The notes under the pieces are model-generated. The model searched no databases, was not told the origin of the DNA, and saw only the letters and a list, made by a program, of their open reading frames with translations. DNA of 64,000 nt from Flavobacteriales bacterium. Its GTDB lineage: Bacteria; Bacteroidota; Bacteroidia; Flavobacteriales_F; PHOS-HE28. The DNA lies in NCBI GenBank assembly GCA_026129465.1, contig JAHCIA010000001.1:3307583-3371582 (forward strand). The letters run 5' to 3'. A program made the position numbers and the translations under genes. Shown piece after piece: positions 27,980-36,634 of this stretch (position 1 is its first letter; each line of letters starts with the position of its first letter).

Positions 27980-29374
27980 ATGTCCTTGCGATCCATCCTT
28001 GCGCTTGTTCGCGATGCCATTTGCGGTGGCGAGGACCAGGACTTCACCCGTATGGGGGTCCGGCGCGCCATCGTGCTGCTGAGCATTCCCATGGTGCTGG
28101 AGATGGGGATGGAAAGCGTGTTCGCCTTGGTGGACGCCTTCTTCGTGAGCCGCCTGGGCACGGACGCCATCGCCACGGTGGGCCTCACCGAAAGCGTGTT
28201 GATGATCATCTACTCGCTGGCCTGGGGTCTGGGCATGGGCGTGACGGCCGTGGTGGCGCGGCGCAGCGGCGAGCATGATCCACGCGGGGCATCGCGCTCG
28301 GCCATGCAGGGCATCCTGCTCGCCACTGTGCTGGGTCTGGGCATCGCCGTGCCCGGCTTTCTCTTCGCGGGCGACATCCTGCGGCTGATGGGTGCCGAGG
28401 CCGGTGTGCTCGCCGTGGGCACCGGCTACACGCAGGTGATGTTCGCCTCGAACATCGTGATCCTGCTGCTCTTCGTGAACAATGCGGTCTATCGCGGCGC
28501 GGGCGATGCGGCCATGGCCATGCGGGTGCTGGCGGTGGCCAACGGCATCAACATCGTCCTGGACCCGCTGCTGATCTTCGGCATCGGGCCCTTCCCCGAG
28601 ATGGGCGTCACGGGTGCGGCGGTGGCCACCACCATCGGCCGGGGCACGGCGGTGATGTATCAACTCTGGGCGTTGTCGCGTCCCAAAGGCCGCATCATAT
28701 TGCTTCGCTCGGAGACGCGCCTCGACCCGGCCGTGTTGTGGACCATCGTGAAAGTGAGCGCCGGTGGCGTGGCGCAATTCATCATCCCATCGCTCAGTTG
28801 GGTGTTCCTGGTGCGCATCGTGGCGGTCTTCGGCAGCGCCGCCGTGGCGGGCTACACCATAGCGGTGCGTGTGATCATGTTCAGCATCATGCCGGCCTGG
28901 GGCATGGCCAACGCGGCCAGCACGCTGGTGGGTCAGAACCTGGGTGCCAGGGAGCCGGACAGGGCGGAGCGCAGCGCGTGGCTCATCGGCCACTACAACA
29001 TGTTCTTCATGGTGGGCATCGCGCTCTTCTTCTGGGCCACCGCACCCTGGATCGTGTCCTTCTTCACCTTCGATCCGCTGGTGGCGCGCTACGGTGTGGA
29101 GGCGCTGCGCATCATCTGCCTCGGCTATTTCTTCTACGCCTACGGCATGGTGCTGGCGCAGGCCTTCAATGGTGCGGGCGATACGCTCACGCCCACGTGG
29201 ATGAACATCATCTGCTTCTGGATCATCGAGATCCCGCTCGCCTGGTTCCTGTCCCGAACGCTCGGCTGGGGCGTCACCGGTGTGTTCGCCTCCATCGCCA
29301 TCAGCGAAAGCATCCTGGCGGTGCTCAGCGCGGCGATCTTCAAGATGGGGAGGTGGAAGTTGGTGAAGGTGTGA
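27980..29374 (+). CDS. MATE-family multidrug/cation antiporter
   Basis: 464 residues with 12 hydrophobic segments arranged as two six-helix MatE halves, starting with the cytoplasmic N-terminus VRRAIVLLSIPMVLEMGMES. Typical features include the early PMVLEMGMESVFALVDAFFV block and the acidic residue in helix 1. It exports cationic compounds in exchange for Na+ or H+. Drug or metabolite specificity cannot be read. It diverges from the OmpA gene, with 136 bp between the starts. Confidence 0.95.
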   Translation: MSLRSILALVRDAICGGEDQDFTRMGVRRAIVLLSIPMVLEMGMESVFALVDAFFVSRLGTDAIATVGLTESVLMIIYSLAWGLGMGVTAVVARRSGEHDPRGASRSAMQGILLATVLGLGIAVPGFLFAGDILRLMGAEAGVLAVGTGYTQVMFASNIVILLLFVNNAVYRGAGDAAMAMRVLAVANGINIVLDPLLIFGIGPFPEMGVTGAAVATTIGRGTAVMYQLWALSRPKGRIILLRSETRLDPAVLWTIVKVSAGGVAQFIIPSLSWVFLVRIVAVFGSAAVAGYTIAVRVIMFSIMPAWGMANAASTLVGQNLGAREPDRAERSAWLIGHYNMFFMVGIALFFWATAPWIVSFFTFDPLVARYGVEALRIICLGYFFYAYGMVLAQAFNGAGDTLTPTWMNIICFWIIEIPLAWFLSRTLGWGVTGVFASIAISESILAVLSAAIFKMGRWKLVKV

Positions 29375-29465
29375 AGTGGAGTTGAGAGGTTGGAAGTTGA
29401 TGGTTTGAAGGTCGCGGAGCTGCCGGACGGCACAGGGTCTGCCGACCAACCTCCAATTTTTCAAC

Positions 29466-29485
29466 CCTGCCTGCCGGCAGGCAGG
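29466..29485. repeat. Perfect 20-bp palindrome
   Basis: CCTGCCTGCCGGCAGGCAGG, a self-complementary sequence with no loop, sits in the short gap between the convergent MATE and deiodinase-like genes. The flanks carry the words GTTGGAAGTTG and CCAACCTCC. It may be a terminator, a REP-like element or a regulatory site. No T-run is adjacent. Confidence 0.55.
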
Positions 29486-29514
29486 CTCCAACGTCAATGG
29501 CCGAGGGCCAACAA

Positions 29515-30285
29515 CTACGGAGCGAACCCCGCCGGCTTCCCCGCCTTGTACCAACGCAGGAGCGTGTCGATCATGTGCTCCATCTTGCGGTCGTCGGCCC
29601 AGGTGCCCCGAAACACGAGGTTGCCGTCCGCGTCCACGAGAAAGGCCCCGTTCGGTGCACGGCCGTAGAGGTCGTAGACCCTGTTGTCCAGGCCATCCAC
29701 CAGCACCGGCAGACCGCCCAGCTTGGCGAACTCCTTCGCGTAGCCGGTCTTCTCGGCATCCGTCCTGGGCAGCGGGAAGGCCTTGAAGGACTTGCGGTCC
29801 TCGGGATGCAACTCGCGGCCGTAGATCACGAAGAGTTGCACGGGTTCCTTCTCGTATTTCTTCAGCAGGCGGCTCCAGCGTTCGACCTGCACACGCGCCG
29901 GCGGGTTGGTGACGGTGCCGAACATGAACGCGCGGATCTTGCCCTCGTGGGCACTGAGCGTGTAGGGTGTGCCGGCATTGGCCTCGGGCAGGGTGAAGTC
30001 GTGGGTGCGTGGTACCATGCCACCGCCCTCGCTGTAGGTGCGGATCTCCCGGATGGTCTTCCGCATCAGCTTGTCGAAGTTCATGCGGAAAATGTTCACC
30101 TGTTTCCGCATGGCCTTGATCTCCCGCTGGCTGTATCCGTTGAGGAAGTAGTCCAGGTCATCGTGGAAGATCAGCGTGGTGTCCGTGGGGTACCACCCGG
30201 GGTCCCAGTTGTTCAATTGCGCGCGGCCATGGAAAGGCAGGCCCAACAGGGAAAGGAGCACCAGTATGGACAGGCCGTTGCGCAT
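29515..30285 (-). CDS. Exported deiodinase-like thioredoxin-fold protein lacking cysteine
   Basis: 256 residues from ATG 30285, signal peptide ending near HGRAQ. The segment FMFGTVTNPPARVQVERWSR lines up with the deiodinase signature NFGSCT-(Sec/Cys)-PPF. FVIYGRELHPED and ADGNLVFRGTWADD match other parts of that thioredoxin-fold family. The protein contains no cysteine at all, and the position of the catalytic Sec/Cys is Asn. It therefore cannot work as a redox enzyme of the usual type. It may be a structural or ligand-binding member. It diverges from the S51-type peptidase gene, sharing a 48-bp promoter region. Confidence 0.75.
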   Translation of the reverse strand: MRNGLSILVLLSLLGLPFHGRAQLNNWDPGWYPTDTTLIFHDDLDYFLNGYSQREIKAMRKQVNIFRMNFDKLMRKTIREIRTYSEGGGMVPRTHDFTLPEANAGTPYTLSAHEGKIRAFMFGTVTNPPARVQVERWSRLLKKYEKEPVQLFVIYGRELHPEDRKSFKAFPLPRTDAEKTGYAKEFAKLGGLPVLVDGLDNRVYDLYGRAPNGAFLVDADGNLVFRGTWADDRKMEHMIDTLLRWYKAGKPAGFAP

Positions 30286-30333
30286 GGACGGCCAAAAGTA
30301 GATCGCGATCTTCGTCCCACTTACGCCACCGTC

Positions 30334-31629
30334 ATGCGCCACCTCTGCCTTTCGCTTCTCTTGATCGCCGGCATCCATGGCCTCCTCGCCCAAGGCTATA
30401 CGACCTGGATCACCGGCAACCCGAACAGCATCACCACCGAGCCGCTTGGCGGGGTTTGCCTCATGGGGGGCGCCACCGAGAACGACGAGGCCATGAAGTG
30501 GTTCCTGCAGCGCGCCAATGGCGGTGATGTGCTGGTGCTGCGGGCCAGCGGCAGCAATGGCTACAACAACTACTTCTACAGCGAACTGGGTGTCACCATC
30601 AACCGCGTGGAGACGATCCGCTTCGACAATGCCACGGCCGCCTATGTGCCCTATGTGCACCAGCGCATCCAGGAGGCGGAGGCCATCTGGTTCGCCGGTG
30701 GGGACCAGTGGAATTATGTGAACTATTGGCGCGACACGCCCGTGGCCACCTTGATCAACGAGGCCATCCAACAGCGCGGCATCGTCATCGGTGGCACCAG
30801 CGCGGGCATGGCCATCCTGGGTGGTGCGAACTTCACCGCCCAGGTGAGTTCGGTGACCAGCGCGCAGGCCCTGGCCAACCCTTACCACCCCGGGGTCACG
30901 GTGAGTACGCAGCCATTTCTGGAAGTGCCCTACATGGAGCAAGTGGTCACCGACACGCACTACGACAACCCCGACCGGCGCGGACGCCACACGGTGTTCA
31001 TGGCGCGCACACTGGCGGACCACGGTTGGGATGTGAAGGGCATCGCCAGCGAGGAGTATGTGGCGGTATGCGTGGATCCCGAGGGCATCGCGCGGGTCTA
31101 TGGCGAGTATCCCGCCTTCCAGGACTTCGCTTTCTTCCTGCAGGTGAACTGCCTGGAACCCGACGGCCCGGAGACGATCACGCCGGGCATTCCGCTCACC
31201 TGGCACCACGGAGGCCAGGCGGTGAAGGCCTACCGTGTGCCGGGCACCATGCAGGGCACGCACACCTTCGACCTGAATGATTGGAACACGGGCAGCGGCG
31301 GCACCTGGCAGAGTTGGAGCGTGCAGAACGGCACGTTCATGGCGATGGCCGGCGATCCTGCGCCGAACTGCATCACAGCCACAGAGGATCCCTCATCGGA
31401 GGATGTGCGGCTGCTCTACGACGGATCCACGGAGACCTGGGTGTTGCGTGGTCCGCGGCCACCGTTCAGCGCCATGGTCATCGATCTGCTCGGCAGGCCT
31501 GTTCCTACGGAGGTGATCCCGGATGAAGGAGGCTTGCGTGTGCGCCTGCACGGATCCGCCCATGGACTGCGGATCCTTACGGTACGCTCGGCGGATGGCG
31601 TCCGGAGTTGGATGCTGTCGGCACATTGA
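30334..31629 (+). CDS. Secreted cyanophycinase-like S51 peptidase with T9SS-like tail
   Basis: 431 residues, signal peptide MRHLCLSLLLIAGIHGLLAQ. The S51 core includes VCLMGGATENDEAMKWFLQR, the nucleophile Ser in GGTSAGMAIL and FMARTLADHGW. It may hydrolyse beta-aspartyl peptides or related substrates. The last about 75 residues, including PPFSAMVIDLLGRPVP, resemble a T9SS sorting domain without the usual NPA motif. The gene shares a 48-bp divergent promoter region with the deiodinase-like gene. Confidence 0.86.
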   Translation: MRHLCLSLLLIAGIHGLLAQGYTTWITGNPNSITTEPLGGVCLMGGATENDEAMKWFLQRANGGDVLVLRASGSNGYNNYFYSELGVTINRVETIRFDNATAAYVPYVHQRIQEAEAIWFAGGDQWNYVNYWRDTPVATLINEAIQQRGIVIGGTSAGMAILGGANFTAQVSSVTSAQALANPYHPGVTVSTQPFLEVPYMEQVVTDTHYDNPDRRGRHTVFMARTLADHGWDVKGIASEEYVAVCVDPEGIARVYGEYPAFQDFAFFLQVNCLEPDGPETITPGIPLTWHHGGQAVKAYRVPGTMQGTHTFDLNDWNTGSGGTWQSWSVQNGTFMAMAGDPAPNCITATEDPSSEDVRLLYDGSTETWVLRGPRPPFSAMVIDLLGRPVPTEVIPDEGGLRVRLHGSAHGLRILTVRSADGVRSWMLSAH

Positions 31630-31678
31630 GTGACGCGTGTCACCTGTTCCCGCGATCCGAAGCGGCGATCTTCGCACC

Positions 31679-31891
31679 ATGGGACGATGGAAGATCCACA
31701 TGATCGCGATCGCGATCGGGGCCCTGGCCGGATGGGCCTGGTGGAATTGGTATGGCTGCGCGAGCGGCTGCGGCATCACCGGCCAATGGTGGAGCAGCAC
31801 GGCCTATGGCGGCGTGATGGGCTATCTGTTGCTGGGGCTGGTCCTGCCCGCTGGCAAGCGAAAGCGATCCGAAGCATCGGATGAGGGCTGA
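31679..31891 (+). CDS. Small membrane protein, DUF6132-like
   Basis: 70 residues with two hydrophobic segments. The core WYGCASGCGITGQWWSS and GGVMGYLLLGLVL match the pattern of small Bacteroidota membrane proteins annotated DUF6132, with the paired Cys in the loop. The start is chosen at 31679 (MGRWKIHMIAIAIGALAGWA). An upstream ATG at 31637 gives a less membrane-like N-terminus. Function unknown. It may take part in redox or thiosulfate-linked chemistry, as suggested by family neighbours elsewhere. Confidence 0.7.
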   Translation: MGRWKIHMIAIAIGALAGWAWWNWYGCASGCGITGQWWSSTAYGGVMGYLLLGLVLPAGKRKRSEASDEG

Positions 31892-32272
31892 TCAGCCCAG
31901 GAAGACCACCTCCACGTACTCGTCCTGTCCCAGGCGCAGGTCGCGCAGGCGGATCTCCACGGTCCAACTTGCGGCACCCGGAGCCTGCACGGGCGTGTAG
32001 GGCCATCGCCGGATGTTGAGGAAGAGCGCCTCGGGCCAGCTCGCATCGTAGAGCAGCGCGAACCGCATGCCTTGGTGCTCCTGCGCCACCAGCCTGCCTT
32101 CCGCATCGCGCGCACTGGTGCTCACCAGCAGCATGGCGGGGTAGAGCCGCTTCTGCCAGCCCGGCCGTGGGGTGTGGAAGAGCGCCTGGCGGAATTCCAA
32201 CAGCGGCATCCTCGTGCTGGTGAAGCGTGCCAGCGTGGTGCGTTCGTCCAGGCGGATGTGTCTCGGCTTCAT
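31892..32272 (-). CDS. Hypothetical cytoplasmic protein
   Basis: 126 residues with no signal peptide or membrane span. The composition is Arg-rich with several Trp (SWPEALFLNIRRWPYTP, AASWTVEIRLRDLRLGQDEY) and strands at the C-terminus. The stop ends directly next to the stop of the small membrane protein on the other strand. I do not recognise a family. Confidence 0.55.
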   Translation of the reverse strand: MKPRHIRLDERTTLARFTSTRMPLLEFRQALFHTPRPGWQKRLYPAMLLVSTSARDAEGRLVAQEHQGMRFALLYDASWPEALFLNIRRWPYTPVQAPGAASWTVEIRLRDLRLGQDEYVEVVFLG

Positions 32273-32302
32273 CGGTCCGCTTCAACCCCCGGCCCCTCGA
32301 CC

Positions 32303-34477
32303 TTAGAACCTCCACCTCATCTGCACCTTGATATCACTCCGCACGTTGCCCGGGATCTCCTGCAGGCCGCTGCTGATGACCGTCTGGTCCTGGTAGATCC
32401 ACGCGCCATAGCGCACCCACAGGTCCACGCGGCGCAGCGGTGTGGCCCGCACCATGCCGTACCAGCGGATGCCGCGGCCGTAATAGGGCGGTATGGAGAA
32501 CACGCCGATGAGGTCGTTCTCGTAGGCATAGATGCGCGCGTCGTAGCTGTCCGTCTCGAAGAGCGCGAAACGGAGGGTGAGTTCCACCGGGCTGCTCAGC
32601 GGGCGGTGCACGATGTCCTGGTAGATGAGGAAACCGTGCTTCAATGGCGCATCGCCGCGCTTGAAGTCCACGGTCTCCACGCGGGTGCGCAGGCTCACGG
32701 CCGCACTCACCTTGTAGGAGGCGTTGAAGCGGTAGTTGGTCTGGTCCATCTCCACCACGTTGCGGATCCGTTCCACATCGTCGGCGGTGTTGCGCGGGCG
32801 GTTGCGCTGGCGCACGCGCACATAGAGTTCGGTGCCGCGCTGCGGCCGCCAGTTCACCTGCGCCAGCCAGTCGCTGCCGTTGCTGGGCGCGTCCACCAGG
32901 TAGCGCAGCCAGGGGTGCGTCCACTGGTCGTAGAAGGCGTTGATCGTCCACTTGCGGTCCGGGCGGATCTCCAGCCCCGTGAACAGACCGCGCTGGTTCC
33001 AGGGATTGATGCCCTCGCCGAAGGCCACGCTGTAGAGGTTCTGGAAGTCACGCGCGTAGTCGCGGTACACCATGCTCACGCTCACGCGTTTGTCCAGTGC
33101 CGCCAGCAGTCCGGCGTTCCAACTCACCGCCCCGTTGGCGCTCATGGCCGCTTCGCCGAAGAAGGTGAGGTTGCGGTAGAGCGCGTTCCAGTCGAGGCCG
33201 GCGGTGGTGTTGCTGCGCCCCTGGAACTCGAACTGGTTGTAGGGCTGCAGGTTGCGCGCGAGCGTGCCGCCGAACTCGGTGTGCGCCGCTGTGACGCCCA
33301 CGCTGTAGGCGCGACGTATGTAGCGGAGGTGCCCACCGATGATGCGTTCGGCCACCGAACGCTTGCGGTCCACCTCGCGCTGCGTGCGGTGGAAGCCGTC
33401 CTCCTGGAAACTGCTGAAGACGAGTTCGGGTTCGATCGTGTCGGTGGTGTCCTGGCCGGCGGGCACCGAGGTGATGTTCCCGTCGATGCCCTTGTTGGAG
33501 TAGAAGCCCGTGAGTTCCACGTTCTTCATCACTTCATAGGTGGCCGCCACGCCACGCATGAAAAGGTTCTCGTTCACGCTGGTGTAGGGCATCAGGCCGA
33601 TGCCGTTCCGCTTCACGTTCATGGTGAAGCTGCTCTTGCTGCCAAAACCAAGGCCGTTCCAGAAGGTGAGGCCCTGCCCGAACTGCGCCTGGTAGTCGCC
33701 CACCGCCAGCGCCTTGAGCCGGCCGAATTCGCGTAGGAAGAAGTGCGCGCTGTAGAAGTCGTACCCCTGCGGCTGGCTGCCCCGGAAGAATTCCTCGCCC
33801 TCGTCCTTCTCGGCGGTGATGCCCATGCTGATGTTCTGCCGGTAGCGGAAGCGGTAGCGCGTGTAGAACTTGTAGGGGCTGCCGAGGTAGACGCGGTTGT
33901 TCGCGCGCAGCGAATCGAGCACGGCCGGGTCGTCGAAGTCGGGCAAAGGGTTTCCGTTGGGGTAGTAGTAGTCCTTGCCGAAGAGGCTGCGGCGGTCCAT
34001 GTTGCCGCGCCGCTGCTCGATGTTGAGGAAGCTGCGCACCATCAGCTCGTGGTTGGCGCGCTTGAGGATGTTCTTCAGCGAAGCCGAGGTGCTGCCCGGT
34101 GTTTCGCGCACGGTGATGAAGGGCCGCACGATCTCGATGGTGCGCACGTCCCAGCTGTCGATCGTCTGCAGCTCGTAGATGCTGAGCAGCTTGCCGTTGC
34201 GGCGGATGTGCTGGATGAGCGCGCTGATCTGCACGTCGGAAAGCAGGAGCAGCTTGTTCAGTTCGAGCGCGTCGGTGTGGTTCAGGTCGATCGGATCGAG
34301 GTAGCGGTCGGTGAGGTACTCGAAGAGGTTGGTGAGGTCGATGTCGGCATCGTCGCCGAGTTGCTCGATGGCGTCCTCGATGCGCTGTTCGATGAGGTCC
34401 TTGGGCACGCCATCCACCTGGGCCCGCGCGAAGGGCAGGCACAGCAGCAGGAGCGATGCCGCGGCGATCGGCCTCAC
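32303..34477 (-). CDS. Outer-membrane protein with helix-hairpin-helix N-terminal domain
   Basis: The start is GTG at 34477, overlapping the upstream stop (GTGA). ATG choices further in would remove the signal peptide MRPIAAASLLLLCLPFARAQ. 724 residues. Residues about 60-130 contain helix-hairpin-helix pairs (IDLNHTDALELNKLLLLSDV, then ALIQHIRRNGKLLSIYELQT). The remaining about 580 residues are a series of amphipathic beta strands ending VQMRWRF, as in an outer-membrane barrel. HhH-plus-barrel proteins are widespread in Bacteroidota and their role is unknown. DNA contact is uncertain. It is coupled to the PorV/PorQ-like gene upstream. Confidence 0.85.
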   Translation of the reverse strand: MRPIAAASLLLLCLPFARAQVDGVPKDLIEQRIEDAIEQLGDDADIDLTNLFEYLTDRYLDPIDLNHTDALELNKLLLLSDVQISALIQHIRRNGKLLSIYELQTIDSWDVRTIEIVRPFITVRETPGSTSASLKNILKRANHELMVRSFLNIEQRRGNMDRRSLFGKDYYYPNGNPLPDFDDPAVLDSLRANNRVYLGSPYKFYTRYRFRYRQNISMGITAEKDEGEEFFRGSQPQGYDFYSAHFFLREFGRLKALAVGDYQAQFGQGLTFWNGLGFGSKSSFTMNVKRNGIGLMPYTSVNENLFMRGVAATYEVMKNVELTGFYSNKGIDGNITSVPAGQDTTDTIEPELVFSSFQEDGFHRTQREVDRKRSVAERIIGGHLRYIRRAYSVGVTAAHTEFGGTLARNLQPYNQFEFQGRSNTTAGLDWNALYRNLTFFGEAAMSANGAVSWNAGLLAALDKRVSVSMVYRDYARDFQNLYSVAFGEGINPWNQRGLFTGLEIRPDRKWTINAFYDQWTHPWLRYLVDAPSNGSDWLAQVNWRPQRGTELYVRVRQRNRPRNTADDVERIRNVVEMDQTNYRFNASYKVSAAVSLRTRVETVDFKRGDAPLKHGFLIYQDIVHRPLSSPVELTLRFALFETDSYDARIYAYENDLIGVFSIPPYYGRGIRWYGMVRATPLRRVDLWVRYGAWIYQDQTVISSGLQEIPGNVRSDIKVQMRWRF

Positions 34478-35304
34478 TTGAATCGGTAGTTCAGGTTGAG
34501 CATGGGTGTGGGGCCCAGCAGGGCGCGCACGGCCAGCGCCATGTCGATGTCGAAGCGGTCCAGCCGCAGGCCCACGCCGAAGTGCGACTGCGCCGGGCCG
34601 GTGCCCACCCCGGTGCGCAGGTAGAGCACCTTGTTCGGGTTGTACTCCACGCCCACGCGGAAGCGCTCGTCCTGGTCGATGTCCTTCTCCGCGTCGAGCG
34701 TCATCAGCAGCTTGTCGCTGAACGTATAGCATAGGCCGGCGCGCAGCACGGTGGGCACGCGCTCGTCCACCACCACGGCGGCATCGCCGGTGCTGCCGAA
34801 GCCGCTGCGGTTGGGGTTGTACAGGTGCGCGCCGATCCACAGCGCGTCGGTGATGCGGGCCTGCATGCCCACTTCGGCCACCAGCGTGCCCGATCGCCCG
34901 TAGTTGTCGCCCAGCGCCACACCCACATGGCCCAGTTGCACGGCGGCGCGCAGGCCCTCGCCGAAAGGCATGGCATAGGCCAGCGTGGCGCGCGTCTCGT
35001 TGTACAGGTCGTAGCCGAAGCGATCGCCCCCGATGCCCAGCACGCCACGCCCGAGCGGTATCGCCACGGCGATGCCCTGATGCGCGAGGTCCTCGCTCAA
35101 CCAATGGCGCTGGTAGAAGAGCCCGGCCGTGGGCACTTCCACACCCGTGAGTCCAGCCGGGTTCAGCCGCACGCTCCACACATCGGTGAGTGTGAGACCC
35201 GCGTAGCCCATGCCGGCGAATCGCGCACCGAGCGGCAGCGGATCGCCACCGGCGTGAACGAAAAAGGAAGACAGGAGGAACAGGCAGGCGAGCGCGCGTG
35301 GCAT
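34474..35304 (-). CDS. PorV/PorQ-like FadL-type outer-membrane protein
   Basis: 276 residues from ATG 35304 (MPRALACLFLLSSFFVHAGG), signal peptide present. The motif LGARFAGMGYAGLTLTDVWS, then LNPAGLTGVE is the hallmark of the PorV/PorQ/FadL-like family, followed by barrel strands up to MLNLNYRFK. PorV and PorQ help the T9SS attachment complex move cargo. The copy number of such genes in this genome is not visible, so assignment to T9SS rather than another barrel role is an inference. The stop overlaps the GTG start of the HhH-barrel gene. Confidence 0.83.
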   Translation of the reverse strand: MPRALACLFLLSSFFVHAGGDPLPLGARFAGMGYAGLTLTDVWSVRLNPAGLTGVEVPTAGLFYQRHWLSEDLAHQGIAVAIPLGRGVLGIGGDRFGYDLYNETRATLAYAMPFGEGLRAAVQLGHVGVALGDNYGRSGTLVAEVGMQARITDALWIGAHLYNPNRSGFGSTGDAAVVVDERVPTVLRAGLCYTFSDKLLMTLDAEKDIDQDERFRVGVEYNPNKVLYLRTGVGTGPAQSHFGVGLRLDRFDIDMALAVRALLGPTPMLNLNYRFK

Positions 35305-35429
35305 GGTGCCGAAAGTAGGCAACCGTCGCATGCGCCGTGTTATGCCTGGTGCAACACGGTCCCAACCTCCTATTCCACAAGATCCAACCTCTCAACATCC
35401 GACCCACCGCCCCTACCTTCGCCACCCGC

Positions 35430-35969
35430 ATGGGCCGCATACGTCTGCACGACAAGGATTTCGAACCCTTCATCCCGCCAGCGGAGCTGGAGGCCGCCAT
35501 ACAGCGTGTGGCCGATGCGTTGCGCGAGGAGTACGACGGCAAGCGGCCCCTCTTCCTCGGGGTGCTCAACGGCTCGTACTTCTTCGCCGCGGAGCTGCTC
35601 AAGCGCCTGCCCATCGAGTGCGAGATCAGCTTCGTGAAGGTGGCCAGCTACCGGGGCACGCGCAGCACCGGCAAGGTGGACCAGCTGATCGGCCTCTCGG
35701 AGAAGGTCGAGGGCCGGCACGTGGTGGTGGTGGAGGACATCGTGGACACCGGCCACACCATCCGCCACATCATGGACACCCTGGCCGAGCGCCACCCTGC
35801 CAGCACGGCCGTGGCCACCATGCTCTTCAAGCCCGAGGCGTACAAGCAGGACATCCCGGTGAACTTCGCCGCCCTGCGCATCCCCAACGATTTCGTGGTG
35901 GGCAGTGGCCTGGACCACGACGGGCTGGGCAGGAACCTGCAGGGCATATACAGGATCGTACAACCATGA
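35430..35969 (+). CDS. hpt: Hypoxanthine phosphoribosyltransferase
   Basis: This purine-salvage enzyme turns hypoxanthine/guanine and PRPP into IMP/GMP. It is 179 residues from ATG 35430 (MGRIRLHDKDFEPFI). The PRPP loop VVVVEDIVDTGHTIRHIM and the flexible-loop region SYRGTRSTGKV are intact. It heads the plus-strand run hpt-adk-obgE, with 27 bp to adk. Upstream (35305-35429) is the gap shared with the divergent PorV/PorQ-like gene. Confidence 0.95.
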   Translation: MGRIRLHDKDFEPFIPPAELEAAIQRVADALREEYDGKRPLFLGVLNGSYFFAAELLKRLPIECEISFVKVASYRGTRSTGKVDQLIGLSEKVEGRHVVVVEDIVDTGHTIRHIMDTLAERHPASTAVATMLFKPEAYKQDIPVNFAALRIPNDFVVGSGLDHDGLGRNLQGIYRIVQP

Positions 35970-35996
35970 GGCCCCCGGGCCCGATCGAATTCCGAC

Positions 35997-36569
35997 ATGA
36001 GCAAACGCAACATCGTCCTTTTCGGCCCCCCGGGCGCGGGCAAGGGCACCCAGAGCAACTTTCTCATCGAACGCTACGGCCTGGTGCATCTCAGCACCGG
36101 CGATCTGCTCCGCGCCGAGTTGAAGGCCGAGACCGAACTGGGCCTGCAGGCCAAGGAACTGATGGACGCCGGCCAGCTGGTGCCCGATGAAGTGGTGATC
36201 GGCATGATCCGCAACAAGATGGAGGCCCACCACGATGCGAAGGGTTTCATCTTCGACGGTTTCCCGCGCACCAAGGCCCAGGCCGAGGCCCTCGACGCCA
36301 TGCTCGCCGAGAAGAGCGATCCCATCTCCGCCATGCTCGCGCTGGAAGTGCCCGAGGATGAACTGGTGAAGCGCCTGCTCGGGCGTGGCGCCACCAGCGG
36401 CCGCAGCGACGACCAGGATGTGGCCGTGATCCGCAACCGCATCCGCGAGTACGAGACCAAGACCGCGCCGCTGAAGGACTACTACTCCGCGCAAGGCAAG
36501 TACAAGGCGATCGATGGGGTGGGGAGTTTGGAGGACATCACGGAACGGTTGGTGGAAGCGATCGGGTAG
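35997..36569 (+). CDS. adk: Adenylate kinase
   Basis: 190 residues, the short form without a zinc LID. P-loop FGPPGAGKGTQ, AMP-binding TGDLLRAEL and the DGFPRTKAQA motif are intact. The LID region is LGRGATSGRSDDQD. It converts ATP and AMP to two ADP. The gene follows hpt by 27 bp and is separated from obgE by 65 bp carrying repetitive hairpin DNA. Confidence 0.96.
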   Translation: MSKRNIVLFGPPGAGKGTQSNFLIERYGLVHLSTGDLLRAELKAETELGLQAKELMDAGQLVPDEVVIGMIRNKMEAHHDAKGFIFDGFPRTKAQAEALDAMLAEKSDPISAMLALEVPEDELVKRLLGRGATSGRSDDQDVAVIRNRIREYETKTAPLKDYYSAQGKYKAIDGVGSLEDITERLVEAIG

Positions 36570-36570
36570 T

Positions 36571-36630
36571 CGTGTGCGCATGTGCCCATGTGCGCAGGTG
36601 CACATGGCCACATGGGCAGATGGGCACATG
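36571..36630. repeat. Palindromic TGTGC/CATG repeat between adk and obgE
   Basis: The gap consists almost wholly of variants of TGTGCGCATG and CACATGGGCA. TGCCCATGTG pairs with CACATGGGCA (10 bp) and longer imperfect stems can also form. In the operon transcript this would fold into a stable hairpin, perhaps stabilising or attenuating the downstream mRNA. It does not resemble the RAYT-associated REPs in this window. Confidence 0.7.
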
Positions 36631-36634
36631 AACA

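Noticed and set aside
29515-30285. Selenocysteine readthrough in the deiodinase-like gene
   Set aside because: There is no in-frame TGA at the active-site position; the codon is for Asn.
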